NCBI RefSeq assembly: GCF_016907955.1
Contig: NZ_JAFBCX010000018.1
Location: 62,001-126,000 of the forward strand
Source: Lentzea nigeriaca
Lineage (GTDB): Bacteria > Actinomycetota > Actinomycetes > Mycobacteriales > Pseudonocardiaceae
Direction: 5' to 3'
DNA: 64,000 bases
Below are positions 17,786 through 26,888 of this stretch, piece after piece. The position numbers and the translations under genes are program-made. Position 1 is the stretch's first letter, and the number at the start of each line of letters is the position of its first letter. The notes under the pieces were generated by a model. That model was given only the letters and a program-made list of their open reading frames with translations. It was not told the origin of the DNA and searched no databases.

Positions 17786-20145
17786 AGATCGCTGTCGTCG
17801 GCGGTGGCCCCGGTGGCCTGTACTTCGCCGCACTGATGAAGCAGCTCGACCCTGCCCATGACATCACCGTCTGGGAACGCAACGCGCCGGACGACACCTT
17901 CGGCTTCGGCGTGGTGTTCTCCGACGAGACGCTGGGCGGCATCGAGAACGCCGACCCGGAGTTCGCCGACGCCATGGCCCGCAGGTTCGCCAGGTGGACC
18001 GACATCGACATCCACTACCGCGGCGAGAGCCACACCGTCGGCGGGCAGGGGTTCGCCGCGATGAGCCGCAAGGAGCTGCTCCGCCTGTTGCAGGAGCGGT
18101 GCCGCGCTCTCGGTGTCACCGTGCACTTCTCGACGCCCGCGCCCGACGCTCACCACCTGCGCGAGTCGCACGACCTCGTGGTGGCGGCGGACGGCCTCAA
18201 CTCGCTCGTGCGACAGTCCTTTTCGGACTCGTTCCGGCCCGTGCTGGACCGCGGGCACAACAAGTACATGTGGCTCGGCACGGATCTCGTCTTCGAAGCG
18301 TTCCAGTTCTTCATCAAGGACACCGAGTGGGGGACCATGCAGGTCCACGGGTATCCCTACTCCGACAGCGGTTCCACGTTCATCGTCGAGATGCGTTCCG
18401 ACGTCTGGCGCCGGGCCGGTTTCGACACCGGTGAGGAGTTCCCGCCGGGTGCCTCGGACGACCGCGCCGTCGAACGGATCCGCGAGCTGTTCGCCGAGGA
18501 GCTGGCCGGACATCAGGTGTTCGCCAACAACTCGAAGTGGCTGAGCTTCACCACCGTGCGCAACGAGCGGTGGCACCACGGCAACCTCGTGCTCGTCGGC
18601 GACGCCGCGCACACCGCGCACTTCTCGATCGGCTCCGGCACGAAGCTCGCGATGGAGGACTCGCTCGCGCTCGCCGCCTGCCTGCACGAACACCAGGACG
18701 TCGAGACCGCGCTGACGGCCTACGAGGCCGAGCGACGCCCCGTCGTGGAGTCGACGCAGCGTGCCGCCCAGGCGTCGCTGGAATGGTTCGAGAACATCGG
18801 CATGTACGTCGGGCAGGAGCCGACCCGGTTCTGCTTCAACCTGCTGACGCGGTCCCGCCGCATCACCTACGACAACCTCCGCACCCGTGACGCGGAGTTC
18901 GCCGACCGCGTCGACGCCGCCTTCGCCGCCTCCCAGGGACTCGACACCGTTGCCCCGGCGATGTTCCAGCCGTTCCGCCTGGGACAGCTGGAACTGAAGA
19001 ACCGCGTGATCGTCTCGCCGATGGACATGTACTCCGCCGTTGACGGCGTGCCGGGCGACTTCCACCTCGTCCACCTGGGCTCCAAGGCGATGGGCGGGGC
19101 GGGCCTGGTGATGACCGAGATGGTGTGCGTGTCGCCTTCGGGCCGGATCACGCCCGGCTGCACGGGGTTGTGGACCGACGAGCAGCGTGACTCGTGGGCG
19201 CGGATCGTGTCGTTCGTCCACTCGCAGAGCACGGCCCGCATCGGTGTGCAGCTCGGCCATTCCGGGCGCAAGGGCTCGACCCGCCTGATGTGGGAGGGCA
19301 TGGACGAACCGCTGCCGGAAGGCAACTGGGACGTCGTCGGCCCGTCGCCCCTGCCGTACGGCCCGGGCTCGCCGATCCCGCGCGAGATCGGCCGCGACGA
19401 GATGGACCGGATCACCGCCGAGTTCGCCGCCGCCGCCCGCCGCGGTGCCGACGCGGGTTTCGACCTGCTCGAACTGCACTGCGCGCACGGCTACCTGCTG
19501 TCGTCGTTCCTCTCGCCGATCGCGAACCGGCGCACCGACTCCTACGGCGGCTCGCTCGCCAACCGGCTGCGCTACCCGTTGGAGGTGTTCGACGCCGTCC
19601 GCGCGGTGTGGCCGGCCGAGCGCCCGATGATCGTGCGCATCTCCGCGACCGACTGGATGCCTGACGGCAACACCGAGCACGACGCCGTGGAGATCGCCCG
19701 CGCCTTCATCGCCCACGGCGCCAACGCGATCGACGTCTCCTCCGGCCAGGTGACGGCGGACGAGCGCCCGGCGTTCGGCCGCTCGTACCAGACCCCGTTC
19801 GCCGACCGGATCCGCCACGAGGCCCCCGGTGCGGCCGTCATCGCGGTGGGCGCCATCGCCTCCTACGACGACGTCAACTCCATCCTGCTGGCGGGGCGCG
19901 CGGACCTGTGCGCGATCGGCCGCACGCACCTGTACGACCCGCACTGGACCCTGCACGCGGCCGCCGAGCAGGGGTACCGCGTTCAGTGGCCCGTTCAGTA
20001 CCAGGCAGGTAGCCGGAAGCCGCCGTCGGCGCGCACCGATGCGGTGCGGCCGCGGTTGTCGTTGTTGCGGGCGGAGGAGTCGGATCGGAACGTGCACCTG
20101 CGCTGGATTCCGCACCGTGAACCAGCGGCCGTCAGGGGGCGATGA
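17782..20145 (+). CDS. 2-Aminobenzoyl-CoA monooxygenase/reductase (salicylyl-CoA 5-hydroxylase type)
   Basis: A 787-residue two-domain flavoprotein. Residues 1 to about 385 are an FAD monooxygenase: the dinucleotide-binding GGGPGGLYFAALM at residue 7, and GDAAHTAHFSIGSGTKLAMED, the second FAD motif. Residues about 390-740 are an old-yellow-enzyme domain: QPFRLGQLELKNRVIVSPM, LELHCAHGYLLSSFLSPIANRR and AIGRTHLYDPHW. This architecture is that of Azoarcus 2-aminobenzoyl-CoA monooxygenase/reductase and of Streptomyces salicylyl-CoA 5-hydroxylase. It should hydroxylate the ring at C5 and perhaps partly reduce it. It is last in the four-gene operon. Confidence 0.92.
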   Translation: MKIAVVGGGPGGLYFAALMKQLDPAHDITVWERNAPDDTFGFGVVFSDETLGGIENADPEFADAMARRFARWTDIDIHYRGESHTVGGQGFAAMSRKELLRLLQERCRALGVTVHFSTPAPDAHHLRESHDLVVAADGLNSLVRQSFSDSFRPVLDRGHNKYMWLGTDLVFEAFQFFIKDTEWGTMQVHGYPYSDSGSTFIVEMRSDVWRRAGFDTGEEFPPGASDDRAVERIRELFAEELAGHQVFANNSKWLSFTTVRNERWHHGNLVLVGDAAHTAHFSIGSGTKLAMEDSLALAACLHEHQDVETALTAYEAERRPVVESTQRAAQASLEWFENIGMYVGQEPTRFCFNLLTRSRRITYDNLRTRDAEFADRVDAAFAASQGLDTVAPAMFQPFRLGQLELKNRVIVSPMDMYSAVDGVPGDFHLVHLGSKAMGGAGLVMTEMVCVSPSGRITPGCTGLWTDEQRDSWARIVSFVHSQSTARIGVQLGHSGRKGSTRLMWEGMDEPLPEGNWDVVGPSPLPYGPGSPIPREIGRDEMDRITAEFAAAARRGADAGFDLLELHCAHGYLLSSFLSPIANRRTDSYGGSLANRLRYPLEVFDAVRAVWPAERPMIVRISATDWMPDGNTEHDAVEIARAFIAHGANAIDVSSGQVTADERPAFGRSYQTPFADRIRHEAPGAAVIAVGAIASYDDVNSILLAGRADLCAIGRTHLYDPHWTLHAAAEQGYRVQWPVQYQAGSRKPPSARTDAVRPRLSLLRAEESDRNVHLRWIPHREPAAVRGR

Positions 20146-20254
20146 GGACCTTCCCCTTGGCGTGGCCGCCTGCACGCGCGGGTGGCGGGACTGCCCTTCG
20201 AGGAGGGCGTGTTACCGCTCTCGGAGCAGTCAGAACGGCTGTTCCGCAGCGTGA

Positions 20255-22336
20255 TCAACGCGCCGGGTGGTCGAGATCCAGCTCCCGCAACTGCGACCTG
20301 GTCGCTATGCCGAGCTTGGGGAAGATCTTGTACAGGTGGTGGCCGACGGTCCGGGGGCTGAGGAACAGACGCGCGCCGATCTCCTTGTTGGTCAGGCCCT
20401 GTGCGGCGAGGCGCGCGACGCTGAGTTCCTGCGGTGTCAGGCCGGTTGCCGTGCCGGTGGCGGGACGGAGCTGGAGGGCTGCCGCGCGGGTCCAGTGGGT
20501 CGCGCCCAGGTGCGTGAAGGTGTCGTGGGCCAGCCTCAGCTGCGAGCGTGACTGGTGTTTGTTGCGGCGCAACCATTCGCCGTGCAGCAGGGCCGCACGA
20601 GCCTGTTCGTGGGGGTGGTCGGGGAACGCTTCGGCGGCGGCCTCGGCGAAGAGCTCGGGTGTGCCGGTGAGCAGCGCTCGGGCGCGACAACGCCTGCTGC
20701 GCAGGAGGGGCGTGGTCGCGGGCGGGAGGGCCACGTGGCCGGCGGGAGTCCCGTTGCGGAGGCAGGCTTCGACGAGATCGGCGGCGGCCCAACGGCTGAC
20801 GAGGGTGTGTCCGGTGGGGGAGGTCGGTTCGGCGATGGCGGAGAGGTGGGCGACCGCGGTCTCGTTGTCCCCTGTGGACAGTGCGAGCTGGCCCAGTGCC
20901 CACGCCGCCTTGGCTGCGGCCAGCCGGTTGTGCAGCGGCACGGCGAGGGCAAGCGCCGCGGACGCGTGTTCGCGGCAGAGCTCCGGGTTCGGTGCGGCGA
21001 GGGCCAGCACCGCGTGGAAGTCGGCGGCACGGGCGCGCTGGCCGGTTTCGCGGGCCGAGCGAAGTCCTTCCCCGGCACGGGAGAACGCCGCGTTCCAGTG
21101 GCCGAGTTCGTGTTCCAGCTCGGCCAGCCACAGCTCGGGGAACGCGAGCACGGCCTGCATCCCGTTCACGGAGAACGATGTCCTGGCCTCGATGCCGAAC
21201 CGCAGCGCGGCACGCGGGTCGGCACCGTGGCGGGCGATCACGAGCGGCCACAACCACTGGTGGACGTCGCTGCGCAGCAGCGCGGCTGGTGCGGTGGCGC
21301 GCAACTGCCACGGGTCGGCGGTCGTGCCGACGCGCAGCCGGGCGAGTTGCTCGACGAACGTCGTGAAACCCAGCTCCGCGCCGGCCTCGGACAGGTGGGC
21401 CAGCGCGGGAGTGGTGTCGATGTCGGCGTGGAGGGCGGCCGCGACCGCCATGAAGAGCAGACCGACGGCTTCCTCCGGCGGCCTGCGCATGGCCGCGCGC
21501 ACGAGGTGGTCGTGGGCCGAGCGCTGGTCGTCGTCGCTCAGCGCGATGAGGCCGTGCAGGCGGTCCAACGCGGCGGCGTCGGACACCGACGCGGTCAGCG
21601 AGCGGGCGAGCGCCGGGTGGCCGGACTTCCACGCCGCGTAACCTGCGGCCGCCAGCCTGCGTTCGCGGTCGGACGGCGCGGACAGGTCCGCCGCACGCCG
21701 GAGCAGATCGGCCGCGGTGGCCAGGCCACCGCGCCTGGAGGCGGTGGTGGCCTCGGCTTCCAGTGCGGCCGCCAGGTCCTCGTCCGGCCCGGACGCGGCC
21801 GGCGCGCGGTGCACGTCAGACCGATCCGTGGTCTCGGTGCCGGGCAGCACCAGTTCCGGCAGATCGAGAGCCGGGCCGTCGGTGGCCAGCACGAACGCGA
21901 CGGGCGCGTCGGCGACGCGGCGTGCGCAGAACCCCAGCGCGGTGGCCGAGGAACGGTCCCACCACTGCAGGTCGTCGACGATCACCAACACCGGCCCCGC
22001 CGAACGCAGCAACCGCAGCACGGCCGTGTACACGACGAGGTCGGTGCAGGCGGCGGTGGAGCGACCGAGCACCACCTCGATCGCCGACCGGTGCGGCTCG
22101 GGCAGGACGGAGCTGTCCAACGGGGTCAGCAGTTGCTGCAGCCCGGCGAACACCAGCTCGGCCTCGGCTCGGACGCCCGTCCCGGACAGCACGGTCATCC
22201 CAGCCGCGCGGTCCGCGGCCCAGCGCAACAACGTGGTCCTGGCGTCACCCGGTCCACCGCGCAGCACGAGCGCACCGCCGTGTCCCGAGCGCGCGTCGGC
22301 CAGCAACGCGGCCAGAGCCTCCTGCTCGAAGATCAC
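20255..22336 (-). CDS. LAL-type LuxR regulator with degenerate ATP-binding loop
   Basis: A 693-residue large LuxR regulator: an N-terminal AAA/NACHT-like ATPase region, a long helical-repeat middle (repeated TPR-like segments, residues about 230-600) and a C-terminal LuxR HTH (LTPQELSVARLAAQGLTNKEIGARLFLSPRTVGHHLYKIF). The phosphate loop reads GGPGDARTT at residues 27-35, so the invariant Gly-Lys pair is Ala-Arg; Walker B (VLVIVDDLQWWD) is intact. ATP binding may be lost or altered. It is divergent from a Tat-signal SDR, 67 bp apart, and is the obvious candidate regulator of that gene. Confidence 0.88.
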   Translation of the reverse strand: MIFEQEALAALLADARSGHGGALVLRGGPGDARTTLLRWAADRAAGMTVLSGTGVRAEAELVFAGLQQLLTPLDSSVLPEPHRSAIEVVLGRSTAACTDLVVYTAVLRLLRSAGPVLVIVDDLQWWDRSSATALGFCARRVADAPVAFVLATDGPALDLPELVLPGTETTDRSDVHRAPAASGPDEDLAAALEAEATTASRRGGLATAADLLRRAADLSAPSDRERRLAAAGYAAWKSGHPALARSLTASVSDAAALDRLHGLIALSDDDQRSAHDHLVRAAMRRPPEEAVGLLFMAVAAALHADIDTTPALAHLSEAGAELGFTTFVEQLARLRVGTTADPWQLRATAPAALLRSDVHQWLWPLVIARHGADPRAALRFGIEARTSFSVNGMQAVLAFPELWLAELEHELGHWNAAFSRAGEGLRSARETGQRARAADFHAVLALAAPNPELCREHASAALALAVPLHNRLAAAKAAWALGQLALSTGDNETAVAHLSAIAEPTSPTGHTLVSRWAAADLVEACLRNGTPAGHVALPPATTPLLRSRRCRARALLTGTPELFAEAAAEAFPDHPHEQARAALLHGEWLRRNKHQSRSQLRLAHDTFTHLGATHWTRAAALQLRPATGTATGLTPQELSVARLAAQGLTNKEIGARLFLSPRTVGHHLYKIFPKLGIATRSQLRELDLDHPAR

Positions 22337-22403
22337 ACTGCCACGCTAGACCAGTCACTTTGACAGATGTCTCGGTCACGACGGCCCGCCGAAGATCAAG
22401 GCC

Positions 22404-23288
22404 ATGAACAACATCACTCGCCGCACGGTTCTGGCCGCAGGCACCGCAGCAGGACTCGCCGCCGTGGTTCCGGCGCGGGCGCGACCGCACGGCAAGATCG
22501 TCATCATCACCGGCGGCACGTCCGGAATCGGCAAGGCCGCCGCGAAGGCGTTCGCCGCCCAGGGCGCCAAGGTCGGCTTCTGCGGCCGCCGCGAACAGCT
22601 CGGCCGGCAGGTCGAGCAGGAGATCCGCGCGGCCGGGGGAGAGGCCTGCTACATCCGGGCCGACGTGCGCAAACCCGACGAGGTCAAGGCTTTCGTCGAC
22701 GCCGTCGCCGACCGCTGGGGAGGCCTCGACATCGCCTTCAACAACGCGGGGATCGGCGTCTCGGCCGCGCCGCACGACCTCACCCTCGAACAGTGGGACG
22801 ACGTCATGGACACCAACGCGCGTGGCGTGTTCCTGGCGATCAAGCACGAGATCCCGCACATGCTGAGGGCCGGGCACGGCGTGATCATCTGCACCTCGTC
22901 CTCGGCGGCGGAGCAGGCCCGGCCGACCGGCGCCGCCTACACCGCCAGCAAACGCGCCGTGCAGGGCATCGTGAAGGCGGCCGCGCTCGCGTACGGGGCC
23001 AAGGGCATCCGGGTCAACGCGATCCTGCCCGGCACCACCGACACGGCGTTCGTCCGTCCGCCGGGCATCCCGGACGACGCCTGGGCGAAGTTCAAGGCCG
23101 CCTACGGGCCGCTCAACATCGACGGCATCGAGCGGATGGCGTCACCCGAGGAGATCGCGAACGCCGTCGTCGGGCTGGCGTCCGATGGGTTCGGCTACCT
23201 CAACGGCGCCTCCGTCGTGGTCGACGGCGGTGCGACGGCAGGCCGCAGGATGGTCATCCCGCCGGGCTTTCCCGGTTCGGAACAGTAA
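22404..23288 (+). CDS. SDR oxidoreductase with a twin-arginine signal
   Basis: A 294-residue classical short-chain dehydrogenase. Nucleotide-binding TGGTSGIG, NNAGIG, the catalytic Ser in CTSSSAAE and Tyr-x3-Lys in YTASKRA are intact, so it should be active. The N-terminus MNNITRRTVLAAGTAAGLAA is a twin-arginine (Tat) signal followed by a hydrophobic core and an ARA cleavage-like site, implying export in folded form. An exported enzyme with an NAD(P) cofactor is unusual, because the cofactor would have to travel bound. It lies opposite the LAL regulator. Substrate unknown. Confidence 0.88.
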   Translation: MNNITRRTVLAAGTAAGLAAVVPARARPHGKIVIITGGTSGIGKAAAKAFAAQGAKVGFCGRREQLGRQVEQEIRAAGGEACYIRADVRKPDEVKAFVDAVADRWGGLDIAFNNAGIGVSAAPHDLTLEQWDDVMDTNARGVFLAIKHEIPHMLRAGHGVIICTSSSAAEQARPTGAAYTASKRAVQGIVKAAALAYGAKGIRVNAILPGTTDTAFVRPPGIPDDAWAKFKAAYGPLNIDGIERMASPEEIANAVVGLASDGFGYLNGASVVVDGGATAGRRMVIPPGFPGSEQ

Positions 23289-23298
23289 TCACGATTAC
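23285..23298. promoter_or_regulatory. Palindrome GTAATCACGATTAC upstream of purL
   Basis: Perfect 6-bp arms GTAATC/GATTAC, AT-rich compared with its surroundings, overlapping the stop codon of the SDR gene and about 100 bp before purL. It could be an operator for purL; no regulator is identified. Confidence 0.3.
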
Positions 23299-23399
23299 TT
23301 CAGTGCTGACTAAAAGCAGTTACCAGGGGTGCCTCCGCGCCGTCAGCCGCCATTTAGGAGAATCTCTGCTGACGCCCGAGCACAGCTCCAGGAGGATTG

Positions 23400-26174
23400 T
23401 TGATCCACAAGTTCTCGGTTCGCTCCGCGGGCACCGCGGAGCCCGACATCCGTGAGCTAGGCCGATCGTGGGAGCTCGACGACCTCGAGGTGTGGCGCGA
23501 CTACTACGTCGAGTTCGAGGGCGAGCCAGAGGCGGCGGCGCTGAACGAGGTGGCCGCGGTGCTCGGCGACCAGCTCGACGTCGTGGTCTCCGTGGACCAG
23601 CCGCTGGAGCCGGGCGACGTGCAGGTCGCGTACAAGCGCGGCGTGGTGGACAACGAGAGCGACTCGATCGTCACCGTGTGCGGTCTGCTCGGCGTGCGGG
23701 CGCGCGCGGGCAAGGTCGCGACCACCTACCGGTCGGCGTCGCCGCGGCTGCGCGAGCTGGTCGCGTCCACGCGGTTCAACGCGACGATCGAAGAGCTGCA
23801 CGACTCCGAGCCGCACTACGACACCCTCCTGCCGCAGGGTCATTACGAGCCGACCGTGCACTACGACCTGCGCGGGCTCGACGACGCGGCGCTCGCCGAG
23901 CTGGGTGTCGCCGGTGGGCGCAACCTCTCGCTCGCCCAGATGCGGCACGTGCGGCACATCCAGGAGACGCTCGGCGACGAGTACGTCACCGAGGTCCTGC
24001 TGGAGGCGTTGGACGCGCGGTGGAGCGACCACTGCGCGCACACCACCTGGAAGTCGCTGGGCAGCCTGCTCGGCAGGCTCGTCGATGCCGCCAAGGACGT
24101 CGCGAACCCGAACGTGCTGAGCATGTTCCACGACAACGCGGGCGTCTGGGACTTCTACGACGGCCACGCGATCGCGATCAAGGCCGAGACGCACAACGGG
24201 CCGTCGGCGATCTCCGGCTACTTCGGCCAGCTGACCAAGCTCGGCGGCGTGCTGCGCGACATCCTCGGCACCGGCCTGAGCGCCGACCCGATCGGCAGCT
24301 TCGAGTACACGGCGGTCGGCGAGCCGGAGGCGCCCGCGCCGATCAAGGGCCGTCCGGACGCGCGCAGGCTCGCCCAGGAGACGATCCGGGCGATCAAGGA
24401 GTACGGCAACACGTTCGGCGTGCCGATGATGTCGTCGCGCATGACGTTCCACCCGGCGTACCGCGCCAAGCCGTTCGCGCTGGGCGGCAGCATCGGCCTG
24501 CTGCCGGTGTCGGCTGCGCAGCGGGGCACCCCGCGGCCGGGCGACTTCGTCGTGCTGATCGGTGGTCTGACCGGCAACGAGGGCATCCACGGCGCGTCCG
24601 CGAGCTCGGCGGGCGCCACGATGGACACGACCGCGGTGCAGATCGGTGCGCCGCTGGAACAGGTGAAGTTCCGCAAGGCGCTGATCGAGCTGCGCGAGGA
24701 GGGCTGCCTGAGCGCGCTGACCGACGTCGGTGGCGCCGGCCTGAACAGCGCTGTCGGTGAGATCGGTGAGGCGTGCGGGGTGTGGATCAACACCGCGCTG
24801 GTGCCGTTGAAGACCGCGGCGCTGCCGATGTGGCGGATCCTGCTGTCGGAGTCGCAGGAGCGCATGCTGCTCGCCGTGCCGCCGGAGCACCAGGAGCGCG
24901 CGAAGAAGATCCTCGACAAGCACATGGTCCGCTCGACGGTCATCGGCCGGTTCGCCGACACCGGCCGCTACCACGTCTTCCACGCGCCGGACCTGACCGA
25001 GGAGAAGCTGATCGCGTCCGCGCCGGACGCGGTGCCGGCGCACCAGGGCGAGACCGGTTTCGACGTGTCGTACGACCTGCTGGACATCGAGGTCGAACGG
25101 CAGGAGGTCGGCCCGCCGCCGCGTCCGTCCGGCGTTCCGGAGTGGCCGTCGCTGGCGCCCGCCGAGCTCGCCGGGCTGCTGGAGCAGGTCGTCTCCGACG
25201 CGGAGGTGGCGTCGCAGCACTACGCGGACTCGCAGTACGACTCCACGGTGCAGGGCCACACCTGGTACGGCCCGCACTACGGCACCGAGCAGGCGGTGCG
25301 CACGGCCTACTGGGCGGGCACGCCGGTCGCGGGTTCGCCTGCCGCGGCGGTGCTGAACACCGCATTCAACCCGTGGCTGTTCGAGGCCGACCCGGTCGCG
25401 GCGACCCGGCAGATGTTCTGCGCGGCGATCGCGGGCCAGGTGCTCGCGGGCGTCGCCGTGCACGACATCTGCATGTGCGACAACTTCTACACCCCGCACC
25501 TGTCGGAGAACTGGCGCGAATGGCTGGTCGGCATGGTCGACGAGCTGGCGGTGCTGGTCCGCCACTTCGGTGTGCCGCTGATCTCGGGCAAGGACTCCTC
25601 GGCCGGTTCGGTGCACACCGACGAGGGCCTGGTCAGCGTGCCGCCCGCGGTGTTCCTGAGCGCGCTGGGCAAGGTGCCGCACCGCGACGGCCTGCTGCGC
25701 GAGCAGTGGACCGCGCAGGACAACGTGCTGGTCCACATCGGACTGTCGACGTCGTCGCCGGTCGGTACCGTCGCCGGGCGCAAGCTCGGTCTGACGGCCG
25801 GTGCGCTGGACGACCTTTCCCTGTCCGAAGTGGACAGCTACCTGGCGGCACTGGCGGCGAGCAGGGACCTGCTGCGCAGCGGTGCCCGCATCGGCGCCGG
25901 TGGTGTCGCTGCCGCGCTCGCCCAGGGCGTGCTGGCGAGCGGCATCGGGGTGCGGCTCGGGTCCGCGACCACCGAGTCGCTCTTCGCGGAGCACCGCGTG
26001 GGCGCGGTCGTCGAGGTCGCCCAGGCCGATGTCGACCGCCTGCCAGCCGAGCTCAATCCCGTCGTGCTCGGGGCGCTCGTGCCGGGCGCGGGCATCCTGG
26101 TCGACGGCACCGACCTGTTCACCCCGGCCGCGCGCGACGGCTGGCTCAACTCGTTCACGGCGAGGATCGCATGA
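23400..26174 (+). CDS. purL: PurL with fused N-terminal PurS-like domain
   Basis: A protein of 924 residues, larger than the usual actinobacterial PurL (about 750). Residues 1 to about 95 look like a PurS-type domain; the rest holds the FGAM synthetase core: SDHCAHTTWK, HNGPSAISGYFG, LIGGLTGNEGIHGASASSAG, ALTDVGGAGLNSAVGEI, SESQERMLLAV and SGKDSSAGS. With PurQ it converts FGAR to FGAM using glutamine and ATP in purine synthesis. Two TTG codons follow AGGAGG (23390-23395); I chose the second for spacing. Its stop overlaps purQ (ATGA). A paralogue for a specialised nucleoside is possible but unproven. Confidence 0.88.
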   Translation: MIHKFSVRSAGTAEPDIRELGRSWELDDLEVWRDYYVEFEGEPEAAALNEVAAVLGDQLDVVVSVDQPLEPGDVQVAYKRGVVDNESDSIVTVCGLLGVRARAGKVATTYRSASPRLRELVASTRFNATIEELHDSEPHYDTLLPQGHYEPTVHYDLRGLDDAALAELGVAGGRNLSLAQMRHVRHIQETLGDEYVTEVLLEALDARWSDHCAHTTWKSLGSLLGRLVDAAKDVANPNVLSMFHDNAGVWDFYDGHAIAIKAETHNGPSAISGYFGQLTKLGGVLRDILGTGLSADPIGSFEYTAVGEPEAPAPIKGRPDARRLAQETIRAIKEYGNTFGVPMMSSRMTFHPAYRAKPFALGGSIGLLPVSAAQRGTPRPGDFVVLIGGLTGNEGIHGASASSAGATMDTTAVQIGAPLEQVKFRKALIELREEGCLSALTDVGGAGLNSAVGEIGEACGVWINTALVPLKTAALPMWRILLSESQERMLLAVPPEHQERAKKILDKHMVRSTVIGRFADTGRYHVFHAPDLTEEKLIASAPDAVPAHQGETGFDVSYDLLDIEVERQEVGPPPRPSGVPEWPSLAPAELAGLLEQVVSDAEVASQHYADSQYDSTVQGHTWYGPHYGTEQAVRTAYWAGTPVAGSPAAAVLNTAFNPWLFEADPVAATRQMFCAAIAGQVLAGVAVHDICMCDNFYTPHLSENWREWLVGMVDELAVLVRHFGVPLISGKDSSAGSVHTDEGLVSVPPAVFLSALGKVPHRDGLLREQWTAQDNVLVHIGLSTSSPVGTVAGRKLGLTAGALDDLSLSEVDSYLAALAASRDLLRSGARIGAGGVAAALAQGVLASGIGVRLGSATTESLFAEHRVGAVVEVAQADVDRLPAELNPVVLGALVPGAGILVDGTDLFTPAARDGWLNSFTARIA

Positions 26175-26839
26175 AGCCGACCGTCAACGTCCTGTACCTC
26201 CCCGGCACGAACTGCCAGGAGGAGACCGTCGCGGCGTTCGCCGCGGTCGGTGCGACCCCGCGGCTGAGGTTCGCCGCCGATCTGCTGGCCGGTGACGAGC
26301 GGCTCGACGACGCCGACATCCTCTGCATTCCCGGCGGGTTCTCGTTCGGCGACCACCTCGGCGCGGGTGCGGTGGCGGGCGCGTTGCTGCGCAGCCACCT
26401 GGCCGACCAGTTCGAGACGTGCCGGACGCGGCCGCTGATCGGTATCTGCAACGGTTTCCAGATCGCGGTGCGCGGCGGCTGCTTCGGCAAGGTGGGGCTC
26501 AAGGTGAACAGCTCCGGCACGTTCCGCAACGAGGAGAACCAGCGCCACGTCGTGGACGAGGACAACGACAGCCCGTGGCTCACCGGCCTCGGCGGTCAGA
26601 CCCTCGTCTTCCCGTGTGCGCACGGTGAGGGCCGTTTCCACCCGGACAGCACCGGGGCGGAGTACCGCGTCGCGTTGCGCTACGAGAAGGAGTCCAACCC
26701 GGACGGCTCGTTCGAGAACATCGCGGGCATCACCAGCCTGGACGGGCTGTCGTTCGGGCTGATGGACCACCCGGAGCGGGCGGTGGACCCCGAGGTGCGG
26801 CTCGCGTTCTTCGAGAATGGTGTCCGCGCGGTGCGCTGA
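26171..26839 (+). CDS. purQ: Phosphoribosylformylglycinamidine synthase glutaminase subunit PurQ
   Basis: A 222-residue class I glutamine amidotransferase. The nucleophile is Cys93 in LIGICNGFQIAV; the His/Glu pair is in the C-terminal DHPERAV. CIPGGFSFGDHLGAGAVAG and FPCAHGEGRF are typical of PurQ. It supplies ammonia to PurL. ATG overlaps the purL stop (ATGA), and a strong terminator follows 17 bp after its stop. Confidence 0.92.
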   Translation: MKPTVNVLYLPGTNCQEETVAAFAAVGATPRLRFAADLLAGDERLDDADILCIPGGFSFGDHLGAGAVAGALLRSHLADQFETCRTRPLIGICNGFQIAVRGGCFGKVGLKVNSSGTFRNEENQRHVVDEDNDSPWLTGLGGQTLVFPCAHGEGRFHPDSTGAEYRVALRYEKESNPDGSFENIAGITSLDGLSFGLMDHPERAVDPEVRLAFFENGVRAVR

Positions 26840-26856
26840 CGTCGTCTGAACGGTGC

Positions 26857-26888
26857 GGGGCAGGGAGTTCGCTCCCTGCCCCGTTTTT
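26857..26888 (+). terminator. Rho-independent terminator after purQ
   Basis: A perfect 11-bp stem (GGGGCAGGGAG / CTCCCTGCCCC) closed by a TTCG tetraloop and followed by G then five T. It is the clearest intrinsic terminator in the window. Confidence 0.93.

Noticed and set aside
17674..20175. A long minus-strand frame opposite the aroyl-CoA monooxygenase
   Set aside because: No motif and shadow-type composition; the plus frame is a clear two-domain flavoprotein.
23457..25994. An 845-codon minus-strand frame opposite purL
   Set aside because: High-GC antisense shadow. The plus frame is unmistakably PurL with all catalytic motifs.
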